Assembly: GCA_012934845.2 (NCBI GenBank)
Contig: WNNJ02003285.1
Span: 1 to 64,000, forward strand
Reading direction: 5' to 3'
Length of the DNA: 64,000 nt
DNA from: Pomphorhynchus laevis
Taxonomy: Eukaryota > Acanthocephala > Palaeacanthocephala > Echinorhynchida > Pomphorhynchidae
The notes below the pieces were generated by a model. That model worked only from the letters and a program-made list of their open reading frames with translations, did no database searches and had not been told where the DNA came from. The translations under genes and the position numbers were made by a program. Positions 39,401 to 45,275 of this stretch are shown in pieces (within the stretch, counting starts at the first letter, position 1; the number at the start of each line of letters is the position of its first letter).

Positions 39401-42400
39401 GAAATGTAACTTGGCTTCTGAGTTTTTGAAGAAATAACACCAGTCACTTTTAAATTGTGAACTTGTATGATAAAATAGGATTGCTATTTAAAAATTTTTA
39501 CTCGATTTAAACTGATATAAGATTTGGTCGTATTAATTTGAATTTTTTATTTTTATCAAACTTGATACATTCAATGCTTTTTGAGTTCAATGCCTGCACT
39601 AATTAAACGCTGATAATTATGCAGTAAATGCACTACATATTTTATCATTTATTATGTTTAATAGTAAGTATAACGATGCTATGAACACTTGATTTCATTA
39701 ATTTACTTTTATTTTATAAATACTCAATATCAATTCAGGATTTTACAATTTATGCTTTTATCAATTAATGCTTTTATCCATTGATAATTTTATCGTTCAA
39801 TTAATCAAAAAGTCAATCGAGAAATTAAAACATATATTTGAATCTTTGTCTAAACACCATCATGCGATGTATATAATGTGTTCGTGCGATGTCGCTTTTC
39901 GAGAAGCTTAATGAACAAATAAAAAACAGCTGAAAATGTTACAGTTCAATTTTCTCTACAATTTTACATTTTTATTTTTCTAAACATATTGTTTTGCCAG
40001 ATTGCACTACGTGAAGGTTTGGGTGCTGATTTCAACTAGTAACAACTGGCAAATTAAAGTCAAGATTTTTGTTATAAAGTTATCAATTTATATTTTTTAA
40101 TACTTTGGAAGATATAATTTTGTTAAGTTTTAAATTATTGAATGTTTTATAAGCAGCAATATATTTAAACAACCGATATATATATAATATACCGATATAT
40201 AAAATATATTATATTTACTTTTAAAAAAGTATTTTTATTTTACTGGTTTTGAAATTTATATTTCATATTTAAATTTATATTGATGTTTTATATTATAAAT
40301 TATTATGTACTAAAATATAAATTATTTGATTTATATTTAATAAAATATTTTATTTTTATTTTTGACATTTTTTGTCATTTGACTCTCAAATTATTTTCTA
40401 AAGTAAAGTTCGAGTTTTTTATTTTTAAAAAATAATATAAAGTGATTTTTCTACGCACTGGCGTTTAAAATATCTACAAATCTTTATATGTATATTGCTT
40501 ATAGCAATCGTCTACAACGATGATAACATTTAGTAGTTTTTATTTTGTACAATTCCAAAAATAATTGTAGCCAAGTAAGTAGGTATTTAAAAATTACAAA
40601 CAAAAATAATCATTAAATGTCGATATAGTTTCGATTTGTAGTCCGAAATTTCATTTCTCTGAACTCATAAGCTTTTTTATTACTAAAAAAGCTCAATTCA
40701 CTAAAAATGCAATTATTTCCAAGACATTCTTGAAAAATATCGATGTTCATTAACTTTTTATGACAAGTTAATTGGCAACTGTAAGGGTTTTGTAAATTAT
40801 AAAAGTCTATTTAGCTTGTTATAATTACTCAAGTTATAATTATTTATTATTTTTTTCTTCTTTTTCATTCTCTCTTTTATCGCTTTTAAATATTTAAAAG
40901 AATATTTAAATATGTTTAAATATTTATATTCGAGAATTTTAAAAATGATATAATTCCAATTATTCGTATAGAATTTTACATTTTTAGACATTTTTGTTTC
41001 ATTTTTAGTAACTATCGACATGTTTTATTTTGTCAACAATGAAATATACAAAATGCACCATTTGATATTAATCAATGTTTCCGTCAAAAATGAACTGAAT
41101 TTACTATAAATTGAAATTTTTCTAATTTAGCTATTGCTGTCTTGCTGATGCCACATGCGCAAATGCCATTGTACTTCTAGATAATCTCGTTAAATCGAAT
41201 CTTTGTGTGGCGGAAGAAGATTTGTCCTGGAATATCCTAAAATTTTATGTTGATCCGGCTACATCTGATATTTGTGATATATTGCAAATTTCAAAGTTTA
41301 TACAAACTGATGACTACTCTTTAAGGTGGCAATTTTATTTACTTTTTAAAGTAACGAATTTTCAATGCTTTTAGCTGGTATATGCTACAAGCAGTTGATA
41401 GCCTGGCTATAAAACGAATTAGTTCCTCGATATATGATAAAGTATGCATAGAATTCGCAAGGCAACTAGAGGGAGTTGGAATGTGGGACTGGGCTTGCTT
41501 CGTTCTTAGCCATATTAATGATCCGAAAATGTAATTTACATTTTTCGTATTCACAGTAAAAATTAGATTAATTCTGAAAATTAATATTTTTATTATCAAT
41601 ATTTTTATATCAATTTCTTCTTTTACGATTTCATTCTTAAATCTGTCGACAAAGTATTGAATAATTTAATTCTAATTTTTAAACTCTCAAAAACTCAAAT
41701 TAGTTAAACAATCTTACATTTGCAGTTAAGATTTTGGATGTTGTCATTAAAATTCGTACATTTTTATTCTTAGATAACTTTGTCACAGTTTCGCTACTTT
41801 TAATTCGACCCTTTAACTTTTGTATTTAATTTCGTAGCATTTGCGTCTGCAAATTTTGCAATCAATCGTATCATCTTCCTTCAATGTTTCTGCTCTATTT
41901 CGCATTCAACAATGTCACGAGCAATCAGTTACGTCGTTTTTGTAAAAATGACGTAATTTATTTAAATAAATTAAATGACGTCATAATAATGTCATTTTAC
42001 TATCATTTTTTTAATTAAATGTTCATTCATTTAAGGTGTATTTGTAATCATTTTGTTCTTGCGATCTAAACGCAAATTGCGGTAAAGCATCAAATTCGAA
42101 TTAACAAATTGCAATAGTGATTCAACAAATTGCAATAGTTATTTTGTTGTGCTAATTCTTCTACGTAGAAGGTAATTAATGCAAACTGAGATATTAAATA
42201 ATTTAAATTGCCTCTTCATCATTTTATTGTCGCCCAGCCATTTAGCCGGCCAACTCTAACTATTAATAGAAAGTTTCTTTTACGATCAGCGTTTTTCATT
42301 TTCCATTTAAATATTCAGTAAAAATTGCTAATTTGTACTCTTGCTAACAAGGAAAATCAATTTAAAATAATTTTTAATTAATAAATTATGTTTGCTACGT

Positions 42401-44462
42401 ATTTTTCAATCATTCACGTTACTCATGTATTTAATTTTTCACTTGTTTATTTTTGTTACGTTTATCGTAATATAATGCTCTTTCGTTGAAGTTTTACTAT
42501 TTTCTTATCTTCTTTATTTGTTTCAATTTTTAGTCGATCTTTCATGTGTGAAGATATCTTGAATAGAAATGTATGTGCTGACCATGATTTATGTAGCATC
42601 GAAACTTGGTTGACTCATGAGCTGCATTGGAATCCTGCTATTATTCATAAAGCCAAAAGTATAAAAGCTCAATATCAAAAAAATTGGTTTCTCTGCTGTG
42701 ATCATAAAATCCAGGCTAATGATCCGCATGCAGCCTTGGTTATGATATTCGAAAAGATCTTACCTGAATCGTTCGAAAAAGGTTTATATTATTTTACTTT
42801 TCTTTAGGAGATTTTCATATAACGGCGTGTTTGCAGATGACAGGGCAGAGCTGGTTCAGTTGCTCGAACTTATCGCGATATACGTTCAATTGAATGGGCC
42901 AGTTGAAGGTTGGATGAATTCGGGATATTCCTTACATCTTTACTTTTCGACACAATCGAAATTTGCAAATAATGATACCTTGAATTCGGATACGGGTTTG
43001 CTTGAATTTGCTGAAACTGTCACTCGCAATTTTGATATTATAACGAGCAAGTTAAATGATTTTGTAAAAGAAGGCAAAATTGGATTGTAAGTAACGGTTA
43101 ATAAGTTTTTTTCGTTGGTAATAGCAAGATTTTAATGATTTTGTAAGTCAAAATTATTTAAATGTAACTGCCTGTTGAATAAGTATATATATATTGTTAG
43201 ATAAATTTACTTTCCTGATTTATATGGAGGATGACTTATTACTAAAGTAGTTTTGCCTATGATTCGTTATGTTTGACATAAATAGTTTAAATAAATAAAA
43301 ACAAATTCACATGTAAATTGTTTAAAAAACAATTTACATGTGGTAAAATGTTTTTATTTATTGTTTAAATCGCATATATCGGATAGTGTACGTCCTAAAT
43401 GTACTTATTTGATATGTTATTGAATATGCTATTATAGGCGATGATGGCATATATTCGATCCTAAACTATCTGTCTTATATGAAATGATCTTGTCCATATG
43501 ATATCTCTTCTAATCTTCAATTTGGCTGAAATCACAGCCAAATTGAATGTTGCTACTCAAGTCATTGATAACTTCGATTATGCTAAAAATATATCTCTCT
43601 GCTAGAATCATATAATGCTAGAATCATATCTCTCTGCTAGAATTATATAATCATATAATACATATAATGTTACATATGTAACATGATTATGATTCAAGCT
43701 AGCATGTAGACACGCGGTAGTATATTTGACCATTTAAAATGATCGAAAATTAATTAAATCCATAAAATTAATCTTGTTTAAGAATTAATTTTATATTGTT
43801 TACATAAAAACATATATTATTTGCAATATATAAATATTATACAAGCTTTTGTAATAGTAAACAGGATGTTGCTCGTATTAGTTATTACTTTATAATTTTA
43901 AATTTAAAATTAATATTAAATATAATAATTGTATAATAATTATTTTAAAATCATCATATTTTGCCTTTATATTTATTGTATTGATGAATAGCACATGATC
44001 ACATTCTGGATAGAATGTAGAATTTAATTTAAATACGAATAAGAAATTATTAATATATCAAAACGAGAGTGATACCGATCCGCGTTAATTTTTTTAAGTC
44101 ATTTAGCAGCATCTAGCAGTGTTTTTCGTTGTTCTTCCGCGTCTGGATTATTGCAACCGGATTATTCAATCTTTCTTTCACCACAACCATATTTTATTGT
44201 TCTGAAAGATTATTTTTAATTGCATAAAAATATTATTGAATATATAAAATATTATAAAAATTTATTGTCAAAATTTTTCAGATCGATTTTAAGTTCCATA
44301 TGTGAAGGAATTTGTTCTTCAATGTATCTCTTGTGCAAATGGATATCACAAGGATCCTTACTGAAATATCATTACGATCGCGCATTGGAAATCATAATTG
44401 CAAAGGAAACAATTATATCACGCGTCAATTCAGTTGAATTTTGTGAAGAAGTTAATTTTTGA
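9170..44462 (+). CDS. NUP98: Nup98-Nup96 nucleoporin precursor (25 exons, complete)
   Basis: Exons: 9170-9203, 9251-9460, 9905-10053, 10100-10175, 10220-10347, 10993-11121, 14593-14707, 14758-14970, 15018-15304 (or 15307), 15354-15954, 17647-17900, 20204-20306, 20350-20400, 24653-24784, 24831-25028, 26038-26226, 33880-33957, 37494-37558 (or 37564), 38246-38434, 38480-38619, 41131-41325, 41375-41530, 42534-42781, 42837-43086, 44282-44462 (TGA). Every junction is GT-AG with matching phase; the sum is 4,371 nt, divisible by three, about 1,456 aa (human about 1,800). Product: in the nuclear pore complex the precursor self-cleaves into Nup98 (FG-permeability barrier, binds Rae1/Gle2) and Nup96 (Y-complex scaffold binding Sec13). 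Start chosen because MFSSKFTFPNTGF fits the family N-terminus and the first exon splices in phase. Introns are either 43-55 nt or kilobases long and retroelement-filled. Exons 13-14 are the least conserved and least certain. Confidence 0.9.
9905..10175 (+). CDS. NUP98: Nup98 exons 3-4: GLEBS motif
   Basis: Exon 3 (9905-10053) encodes GTTIKFDPVVSIDNVKKGAV and SISAMTQYQTKSFE. After a 46-nt intron, exon 4 (10100-10175) gives ELRLEDYAANRKT. Together these match the vertebrate GLEBS sequence (GTAIKFNP..., ITAMKEYESKSLEELRLEDYQANRK), the site where Nup98 binds the Rae1/Gle2 mRNA-export factor. Exon 3 is the clearest diagnostic of Nup98 identity in the N-terminal half. Confidence 0.9.
10220..11121 (+). 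CDS. NUP98: Nup98 exons 5-6: FG repeats
   Basis: Exon 5 (10220-10347) encodes GTTNAFGTATTSSSASS and NKSFGGISS, ending at GTAAGT. Exon 6 (10993-11121) encodes PLFTPGTFGGLATNPT and GIFGKPIA. Both are FG-bearing, low-complexity and phase-compatible. The 645-nt intron between them is plain AT-rich DNA. Confidence 0.8.
12539..12895 (-). pseudogene. Reverse transcriptase core of LINE D
   Basis: A 118-residue open piece holding all three catalytic RT motifs in order: KIDISNAFNCV (motif A, Asp kept), EEVQKGDKLGPFYFSLVI (motif B) and MWYLDDGKVG (motif C, YLDD). The upstream PELLPWFDSTYKCKALFRFG block is characteristic of RLE-LINE RTs seen in many invertebrates. The rest of the protein is in other frames. 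Confidence 0.75.
13705..14046 (-). pseudogene. N-terminal zinc-finger segment of LINE D
   Basis: Starts with ATG and a CHCHLCQ...C...C pattern (two CxxC-like pairs in the first 35 residues), followed by a region without recognisable domain. N-terminal zinc fingers in RLE-LINEs contact target DNA or element RNA; that function is inferred here. The frame stops after 113 residues, and downstream sequence is frameshifted. Confidence 0.5.
14593..15304 (+). CDS. NUP98: Nup98 exons 7-9: FG/GLFG repeats and linker
   Basis: Exon 7 (14593-14707): STSTSIFGTPTT, SKFGNMFGTS. Exon 8 (14758-14970): PSFGSGLATS, ASGGLFGTKPFGS, GSLFGSSTATS, SSFLFGGTN. Exon 9 (15018-15304): PLTSLFGSQTS, SSFFGGQSI, then a non-FG linker (SSLLYFASKDKDPEVAKRSA) leading to the autoproteolytic region. 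Introns of 50 and 47 nt separate them. The end of exon 9 may be 15304 or 15307; both donors keep phase 0 and differ by one Val. Confidence 0.85.
15354..15954 (+). CDS. NUP98: Nup98 exon 10: linker and start of autoproteolytic domain
   Basis: A 601-nt exon. It opens with PNSTTDKSSLIGQLS, carries a basic region (RVRFLLPKP, ELKRLILPQRSAKN) and ends in the first half of the Nup98 autoproteolytic domain: CVKLTRPGYKTCPPI, CIISDFAIYREGYGS, ITWPGITDVANFDLDSI. These align directly with LTKVGYYTIPS, CIVSDFTIGRKGYGSI and LNLDDI of human Nup98. Confidence 0.92.
16298..16526. repeat. Palindromic foldback/MITE-like repeat, copy 1
   Basis: An almost perfect inverted repeat of about 229 bp. The left arm AATTTATAAAGACAAAGGAA continues to CATTATCAGGAA, and the right arm is its complement ending TTCCTTTGTTTCTATAAATT. 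The centre is a smaller palindrome (CAATATTGCAATACTG...). A related copy lies 1 kb away at 17345-17542. No transposase is present. It lies in Nup98 intron 10. Confidence 0.75.
16580..17010. repeat. Duplicated AT-rich blocks in intron 10
   Basis: The block AATATCGAAATATAATATTC plus CTAATTTTGTTTGCA, TCAATCAAGCGAACAA occurs at about 16597-16653 and again at about 16931-16984. A TATATGT microsatellite lies between them (16725-16790). ATGGTCTTTACAATCATAAA occurs at 17016-17035 and 17592-17611. These are local duplications without coding content. Confidence 0.6.
17345..17542. repeat. Palindromic foldback/MITE-like repeat, copy 2
   Basis: Same family as 16298-16526: AATTTATAGGAACC...ATCAAAGACAAAAATATTAT on the left and the complement ending TTTTCCTTTGTTTCTATAAATT on the right, with CATCATTATCA/TGATAGTGATGG inside. 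Both copies are followed by ACATTTCAAAATTTAATAT, so the flank was duplicated along with the element. Confidence 0.75.
17647..17900 (+). CDS. NUP98: Nup98 exon 11: autoproteolytic domain core
   Basis: Encodes VFIRRKEVIVYPDDDNKPPE, NEGLNKPAEITLHSVFPLDK, MNYTQFLEDATTRMGAHF and TGSWTFK. Human: [65 protein letters not shown]. The match is nearly colinear. Intron 10 (15955-17646) contains two palindromic MITE-like repeats and duplicated AT-rich blocks. Confidence 0.95.
18704..20010 (-). mobile_element. RLE-type LINE E, C-terminal half, in Nup98 intron 11
   Basis: The - strand reads a post-RT segment (KEGGLGIFSTEQNLQISIHK, 19682-19437), then a zinc-binding motif CPCGELFNLDHSMSCRVGGT followed by IHNIVKDFI (19391-19170), which matches the CxCG...DH...C..GG...RHN..RD block of restriction-like-endonuclease LINEs, and last the tail KYGEHVSHIDKRTFMPVVIS (19015-18704). 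The RT core is missing upstream. Frames change between blocks, so it is a 5'-truncated dead copy. Confidence 0.7.
20204..20400 (+). CDS. NUP98: Nup98 exons 12-13: cleavage site (HF-T) and start of the Nup96 side
   Basis: Exon 12 (20204-20306) encodes VDHFTRYGLNPQDS. The family motif is HFSKYGL, cut between Phe and Ser; here the residue after HF is Thr (codon ACA, 20216-20218). The catalytic His is kept. A proposed 43-nt intron leads to exon 13 (20350-20400, EKDLKCPGNFSPDAYSTG). Exon 13 is supported by GT-AG signals, phase and avoidance of a stop, not by homology. Confidence 0.75.
20713..20800. repeat. Hairpin / small foldback repeat
   Basis: Perfect inner arms GCTAG(T)TGTCGAGAGGCT (20735-20752) and AGCCTCTCGACTACTAGC (20766-20783), with one mismatch, continue imperfectly outward to TTGCGTATGA / TCATACAA. 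No coding content. Confidence 0.6.
21145..21780 (+). mobile_element. PLE terminal-repeat relic (copy 2), Nup98 intron 13
   Basis: Matches the window's first element from TTTTTATGGATGGATAATAA (21151) through ACTTTGTATTAGAATAA, the structured module (21420-21545), ACAACGTCTGTTATTTATTA and the GACTCAGTT.GCTAAT terminus (21751-21766). Only the noncoding 3' part is present. Compared with copy 1 it has an extra TACACTAGTATTAGTGTATA palindrome before the module. Confidence 0.5.
21424..21525 (+). other. Structured PLE module, hammerhead-like (copy 2)
   Basis: AGAGG (21424-21428) pairs with CCTCT (21521-21525), which follows CTGATGA (21514-21520). Just inside, AATACG...CGTATT can form a short stem, and CTGCT pairs with AGCAG where copy 1 has CTGT with ACAG. 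That change on both sides is suggestive of a maintained stem. Confidence 0.35.
21900..24180. other. Degenerate intronic DNA of mixed origin
   Basis: Slightly less AT-rich than the surrounding intron, with no intact gene. GGTAATACCGCGATAAG-like text occurs twice (21917-21934, 22531-22547). A 30-bp unit ATAGGTGGATAATTCACATA...TTTC is tandemly doubled at 23512-23571. Except for the weak endonuclease-like stretch listed separately, nothing is recognised. Confidence 0.4.
23285..23510 (-). pseudogene. Possible LINE endonuclease remnant
   Basis: One - strand frame reads PIIIADDFNTHHYHSS then IYIQLSSPVTTYYYHNGSS and YRIRFNFYANK. This resembles the GDFN.HH...SPT...S..D block of jockey/I-type APE endonucleases. 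Flanking frames are broken and no RT could be linked. Weak evidence from motif resemblance alone. Confidence 0.3.
24653..25028 (+). CDS. NUP98: Nup96 exons 14-15: N-terminal Nup96 region
   Basis: Exon 14 (24653-24784) is polar (NGDQKENVDTMPIKELTRRI, KQEDDDVLEYIC) and, after a 46-nt intron, exon 15 (24831-25028) gives SNQSELLNKSQTTLNEYQF and FFVSKSFRFNLHGSKRIYYC. The last segment matches the conserved MGRSFRVGWGPNWTLA block at the head of Nup96. Exon 14 is supported by phase and splice sites only. Confidence 0.7.
25190..25745 (-). mobile_element. PLE reverse-transcriptase fragments, Nup96 intron 15
   Basis: Two PLE RT pieces on the - strand. At 25460-25200: GTYIFRQVKGVLMECKSSLS, IADLFLSLKEYEF and FFDILIICVFNS, recalling the QxxGxxMGxxxSP...IAD...E and DDIL blocks of PLE RTs. 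At 25745-25600: GIYLDMNIKLTSI... FNLYRKDELF-type sequence as in the first element of the window. The order of pieces on this strand is not the native order, so the copy is rearranged. It is old and broken. Confidence 0.5.
26038..26226 (+). CDS. NUP98: Nup96 exon 16
   Basis: Encodes TTQFLFHQFVADESSLFPRI followed by AIMQTNEFIGKMK, which aligns with TPLELKLKHSTVHVDELCPL and VIHDYADWVKE of Nup96. It is phase 1 on both ends. The following intron (26227-33879) holds three RLE-LINEs. Confidence 0.65.
26511..27123 (+). mobile_element. RLE-type LINE F, C-terminal endonuclease fragment
   Basis: A 204-residue open frame. It begins in the endonuclease region: VGIEPSLQAVPDFVTFEAST, then DANARSDISCNGLDGVATEW, FFLDIVVFNHLAPSYSS, HEPRKRAKYGERVARLERAK, FMPIVLTANCCIGSSASKVL. 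The RSD...G...FLDIVVFN arrangement fits the PD-(D/E)XK-like active site of restriction-like-endonuclease LINEs, and KYGERV...F.P.V....G..A recurs in elements E and H. Everything 5' of the endonuclease is missing. It abuts element G (5' repeats at 27180). Confidence 0.7.
27180..27281 (+). repeat. 29-bp tandem monomers at the 5' end of LINE G
   Basis: About 3.5 units of AACTACTTACAA(G/C)CTTAAA, CACACAAATT: units at 27180-27208, 27209-27237, 27238-27265 and a partial 27269-27281, ending 4 bp before the CAAAATG start of the Cys-rich head. Position suggests a 5' UTR/promoter array, as some LINEs carry; the function is inferred. Confidence 0.7.
27285..27796 (+). pseudogene. Cys-rich head and N-terminal region of LINE G
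   Basis: ATG at 27285 starts MPKEIPSSEMKCCSCMDRTQ; one frameshift later the motif continues CRGCVCVKSKRACINCSAKS, CTN. Element H carries the equivalent KCCECNGPTAKCKGCHCAKQ and CLNCSASCCSN. The CC.C...KC.GC.C....C.NC....C.N spacing recalls CXC/tesmin-type zinc-binding domains. The open region to 27796 (LPRCNESRVFISKLAVMFNR ... ALKRRLDYWKKREI) is not recognised beyond that. Confidence 0.6.
28118..28868 (+). pseudogene. Reverse transcriptase of LINE G
   Basis: LVSLDKRPGVRPIGIEEVYRR (RT fingers, the K..G.RPI signature), CILLIDAKNEFNCINGKVAI (motif A, Asp kept), KEGFTQGDPIAMIAFAAATI (motif B) and QKWYADDVSCVGTERELL (motif C, YADD intact). Two frame changes separate these blocks. The TQGDP and KWYADD context is closest to element H (TQGDPLEMIAF, IWFADD). 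Confidence 0.75.
29274..30145 (+). pseudogene. Linker, zinc block and endonuclease tail of LINE G
   Basis: KGSSSWLSARVSDDRRFYLN matches the KG.S.WL..LP....GF.L block that follows RT in this group. The overlapping frame reads CRYGWDLRCTSTSCVCREVK, TAHLLLCKWKGRTIVRHNIIRDILI, the Cys/His knuckle plus RHN..RD. The expected RPD-type segment is reduced, and the GTFIPFVISTSGGLAKDA tail comes after 29950. The endonuclease nicks target DNA in active relatives; here it is broken. Confidence 0.7.
30480..31193 (-). repeat. 159-bp direct duplication within LINE H tail
   Basis: 30480-30638 and 31035-31193 are 159 bp each and differ at only about two positions. Both encode ERVSNLSNGGMGPSASVLLK and RIAMLSSLRQDLTYNE. 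The outer copy (31035-31193) lies in front of a perfect palindrome. The near identity indicates a recent duplication compared with the age of the element. Confidence 0.9.
31193..31241. repeat. Perfect palindrome at the duplication edge
   Basis: Arms of 23 bp (GGAATGTATATCAAATGCTT, TAC and complement) at 31193-31215 and 31219-31241 around a 3-nt loop. It begins exactly where the 159-bp duplicate ends. Such hairpins mark template-switch or fold-back repair junctions. Confidence 0.9.
31587..32666 (-). pseudogene. Reverse transcriptase of LINE H
   Basis: 32666-31866 is an open frame of 266 residues with AHRTRGAAGRSCIDAFMW-like text (TARRTRGAAGRSCIDAFMWL) and FTVSRLIPLDKNPVIHFIGI, equal to the fingers. 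31850-31587 adds CEGFTQGDPLEMIAFSVASI (motif B) and LQQIWFADDAHFVSSAEALL (motif C, FADD intact). Motif A is lost at the frame change between the two pieces. The closest relative in the window is LINE G. Confidence 0.75.
32957..33115 (-). pseudogene. Cys-rich head of LINE H
   Basis: MPKGKPGSVRKCCECNGPTA, then KCKGCHCAKQGCYCLNCSAS and CCSN: 12 cysteines in about 35 residues, starting at an ATG (33115) and stopping at 32958. The same head opens LINE G. This CXC-like Zn-binding module is probably the nucleic-acid-binding N-terminus. Further N-terminal sequence (NDFDDAILVAYKEASKWSPN) continues in another frame at about 32870-32700. Confidence 0.7.
33211..33246. repeat. Hairpin beside the 5' end of LINE H
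   Basis: Perfect 14-bp arms AATAACCAAGACCA (33211-33224) and TGGTCTTGGTTATT (33233-33246) around an 8-nt loop. It lies just beyond the 5' limit of LINE H and may mark the insertion boundary. Confidence 0.7.
33880..37558 (+). CDS. NUP98: Nup96 exons 17-18
   Basis: Exon 17 (33880-33957): ALKEDIITFNILNDSLSLLN, then ILFVDD, parallel to LPEAQIVKHWSLTWTLCEALWG. Exon 18 (37494-37558, possibly to 37564): ANNIRSMKEELLKLKSDIEN, parallel to HLKELDSQLNEPREYIQILE. The donor of exon 18 is the least certain of the gene; the open frame runs on to 37618 with residues that could belong to the protein. The region between exons is AT-rich with a PLE relic and a foldback element. Confidence 0.65.
34831..34925. 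repeat. Foldback / MITE-like inverted repeat
   Basis: Arms AGTATGTAAAACAGCTGGAC (34831) and GTACAGCTGTTTTTCACATACT (ending 34925) are imperfectly complementary, and the inner ATTCTATTTTATC / TAAAATAGTATTTCG continues the fold. About 95 bp, in Nup96 intron 17. No transposase. Confidence 0.6.
36055..36925 (-). mobile_element. PLE terminal-repeat relic (copy 3), antisense, Nup96 intron 17
   Basis: Read on the - strand: CAACAGAGGAAATACATCAT, AATTTGGCCCCAATGCTAGG, CAGCTTCTTTTGATGACCTG and the AAATACGTAGATTCAGTTAA terminus at 36090-36065. Each has a counterpart in the copies at 503-824 and 21.4-21.8 kb. CTGATGA reads TTGATGA here. The right (5') boundary is vague. Confidence 0.45.
37181..37328. 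repeat. Foldback element with internal 43-bp tandem duplication
   Basis: Terminal inverted repeats TTTATGGTTCCGACA (37181-37195) and TGTCGGAACCATAAA (37314-37328), extended imperfectly to CGTGAGTAG/CTACTCACG. Inside, a 43-bp unit starting CGTGAGTAGCATAAACAAAA and ending CTACTCACGA is present twice (37213-37255, 37256-37298); each unit is itself inverted at its ends. Confidence 0.8.
38246..38619 (+). CDS. NUP98: Nup96 exons 19-20: scaffold core
   Basis: Exon 19 (38246-38434): KYAVQKAMSSNNFRLAQLIS, then ALKNQLIHWCDRE. After a 45-nt intron exon 20 (38480-38619): ADQFIEKILLKIYLLLSGE. These align with ISEACSLAQQSGDHRLALLLS, LLTMQLVDW and ADSFIQDERLRIFALLAGK of human Nup96. This is alpha-helical solenoid of the Y-complex subunit. 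Confidence 0.9.
38620..41130. other. Nup96 intron 20, AT-rich, no gene
   Basis: 2.5 kb without supported coding sequence on either strand other than Nup96 splice flanks. Open stretches here are artefacts of AT-rich low-complexity DNA. Confidence 0.5.
38750..38799. repeat. 25-bp tandem duplication
   Basis: (T/C)ATCTGTTATGATGAAATAT, ATAGG twice in a row at 38750-38774 and 38775-38799, in Nup96 intron 20. A second small tandem (AATCGCCTTCAAGTTAAATC) sits at about 38967-39006. Confidence 0.8.
41131..41530 (+). CDS. NUP98: Nup96 exons 21-22: scaffold core
   Basis: Exon 21 (41131-41325): EEDLSWNILKFYVDPATSDI, FIQTDDYSL. A 49-nt intron splits a Ser codon; exon 22 (41375-41530): WYMLQAVDSLAIKRIS, FARQLEGVGMWDWACFVLSH. 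Human counterparts: VCFHLLKLYSDRHYDL, PLDYRLSWHLWEVLRALNYTHLS, YAGQLESEGLWEWAIFVLLH. The joined SL-SW sequence reproduces the conserved LSW, which validates the junction. Confidence 0.92.
42534..43086 (+). CDS. NUP98: Nup96 exons 23-24: scaffold C-terminal half
   Basis: Exon 23 (42534-42781): IRSFMCEDILNRN, LTHELHWNPAIIHKAKSIKA, ALVMIFEKILPESFEK. A 55-nt intron, then exon 24 (42837-43086): DDRAELVQLLELIA, PVEGWMNSGYSLHLYFS, ETVTRNFDIITSKLNDF. Matches VRELLTRH, LTQKLRVPAKWIHEAKAVRA, HKLIIRHLASDAIIN and LKGFLEDL in human Nup96. A closer AG at 42806 is out of frame and is not used. Confidence 0.9.
43290..43362. repeat. Palindromic foldback repeat
   Basis: AATAAATAAAAACAAATTCA, CATGTAAATTGTTT mirrored by AAACAATTTACATGTGGTAA...TTTTTATTTATT. 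Nearly perfect inverted repeat of about 73 bp in the last Nup96 intron. Confidence 0.75.
44282..44462 (+). CDS. NUP98: Nup96 exon 25: C-terminus and stop
   Basis: Encodes LSILSSICEGICSSMYLLCK, WISQGSLLKYHYDRALEIII and ends SVEFCEEVNF-TGA at 44460-44462. The phase-2 junction with exon 24 forms a Leu codon. The position corresponds to the last part of Nup96 (RVANLLRVVLSL ... YAMDELRSLTQSYLRELAV). No convincing polyadenylation signal can be singled out in the AT-rich DNA that follows. Confidence 0.75.
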
Positions 44463-45146
44463 TTATCATATGTAAAGTTACATCTGTAACTTTACATACG
44501 TGAAGTTACATGTACAGACTGATAAAGCGATTGTATTTAAAAATTAATCGAAACAATTTGTATATGCTATTTTGCTATTTTGCTTTAATTTTCCTATTAA
44601 CAATTAAAATTTCATCAGATCAGTTTCTTTTATGTTTTTGAAGAACAAATATGCTCAATGTTTTACTCTAAACTCTTTTATTTATAAAATATAACAATAT
44701 AATGAATAATATACATATGCTATTGTGTATGGTTTAATTATTTGTAATGATCGACATATTTCTTGCGATATTCAAATATATTTTGTATGGGATGTAAATT
44801 CATTTTAAATGCTATTTCAACATTGTTGATTAAACGATTAAATTCCGAATAAATCTTAACTGAGAAAAAAATCTTTCATTTTAAAGATGGATAGATGAAG
44901 ACTATGGTAAACTAACGTGTATATCGCAGTTTAATCGGTAAACCATATATAGCGCCTTTTGAAATAAGTGTCAGAAGGCTTATTTCTTATGTCAGCTTAA
45001 ATAAACATAATTAATCTGTATTTGAAATAATCAAAAAAATAGATTTATCCTGTCTATATTGGATGTTAAAAACATAACTTTATGAATAACTTATGTAACT
45101 AGCTAAAGGATAATTTATACATCACATGTATTACGATTTGTTTTAG

Positions 45147-45275
45147 GTGAACATTACCTGTAAAGACGGCGATGCACATTTCATCGCGTTACCCTTTCTT
45201 TATACCCACGATAATCATAGCATTTATCCGGCAGAACGCTATATTTCAGGATTATATGGTTACATATTAATTTAA
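45147..45275 (+). CDS. Candidate terminal exon, product not recognised
   Basis: After TTGTTTTAG an open frame reads VNITCKDGDAHFIALPFLYT, HDNHSIYPAERYISGLYGYI, LI-stop (TAA at 45273-45275). The composition and preceding acceptor look like a real last exon in otherwise very AT-rich DNA 0.7 kb after Nup96. I do not recognise the family, and no upstream exon could be tied to it. It may be a gene fragment or an exon of an overlapping gene. Confidence 0.3.
   Translation: MNITCKDGDAHFIALPFLYTHDNHSIYPAERYISGLYGYILI

Noticed and set aside
40797-41021. 74-codon - strand frame rich in Lys, Asn and Tyr
   Set aside because: Composition is what random AT-rich DNA gives; it lies in Nup96 intron 20 with no homology.
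42807-42836. Upstream AG at 42806-42807 as the acceptor of Nup96 exon 24
   Set aside because: It puts the exon out of phase; TTGCAG at 42831-42836 restores the Nup96 frame.
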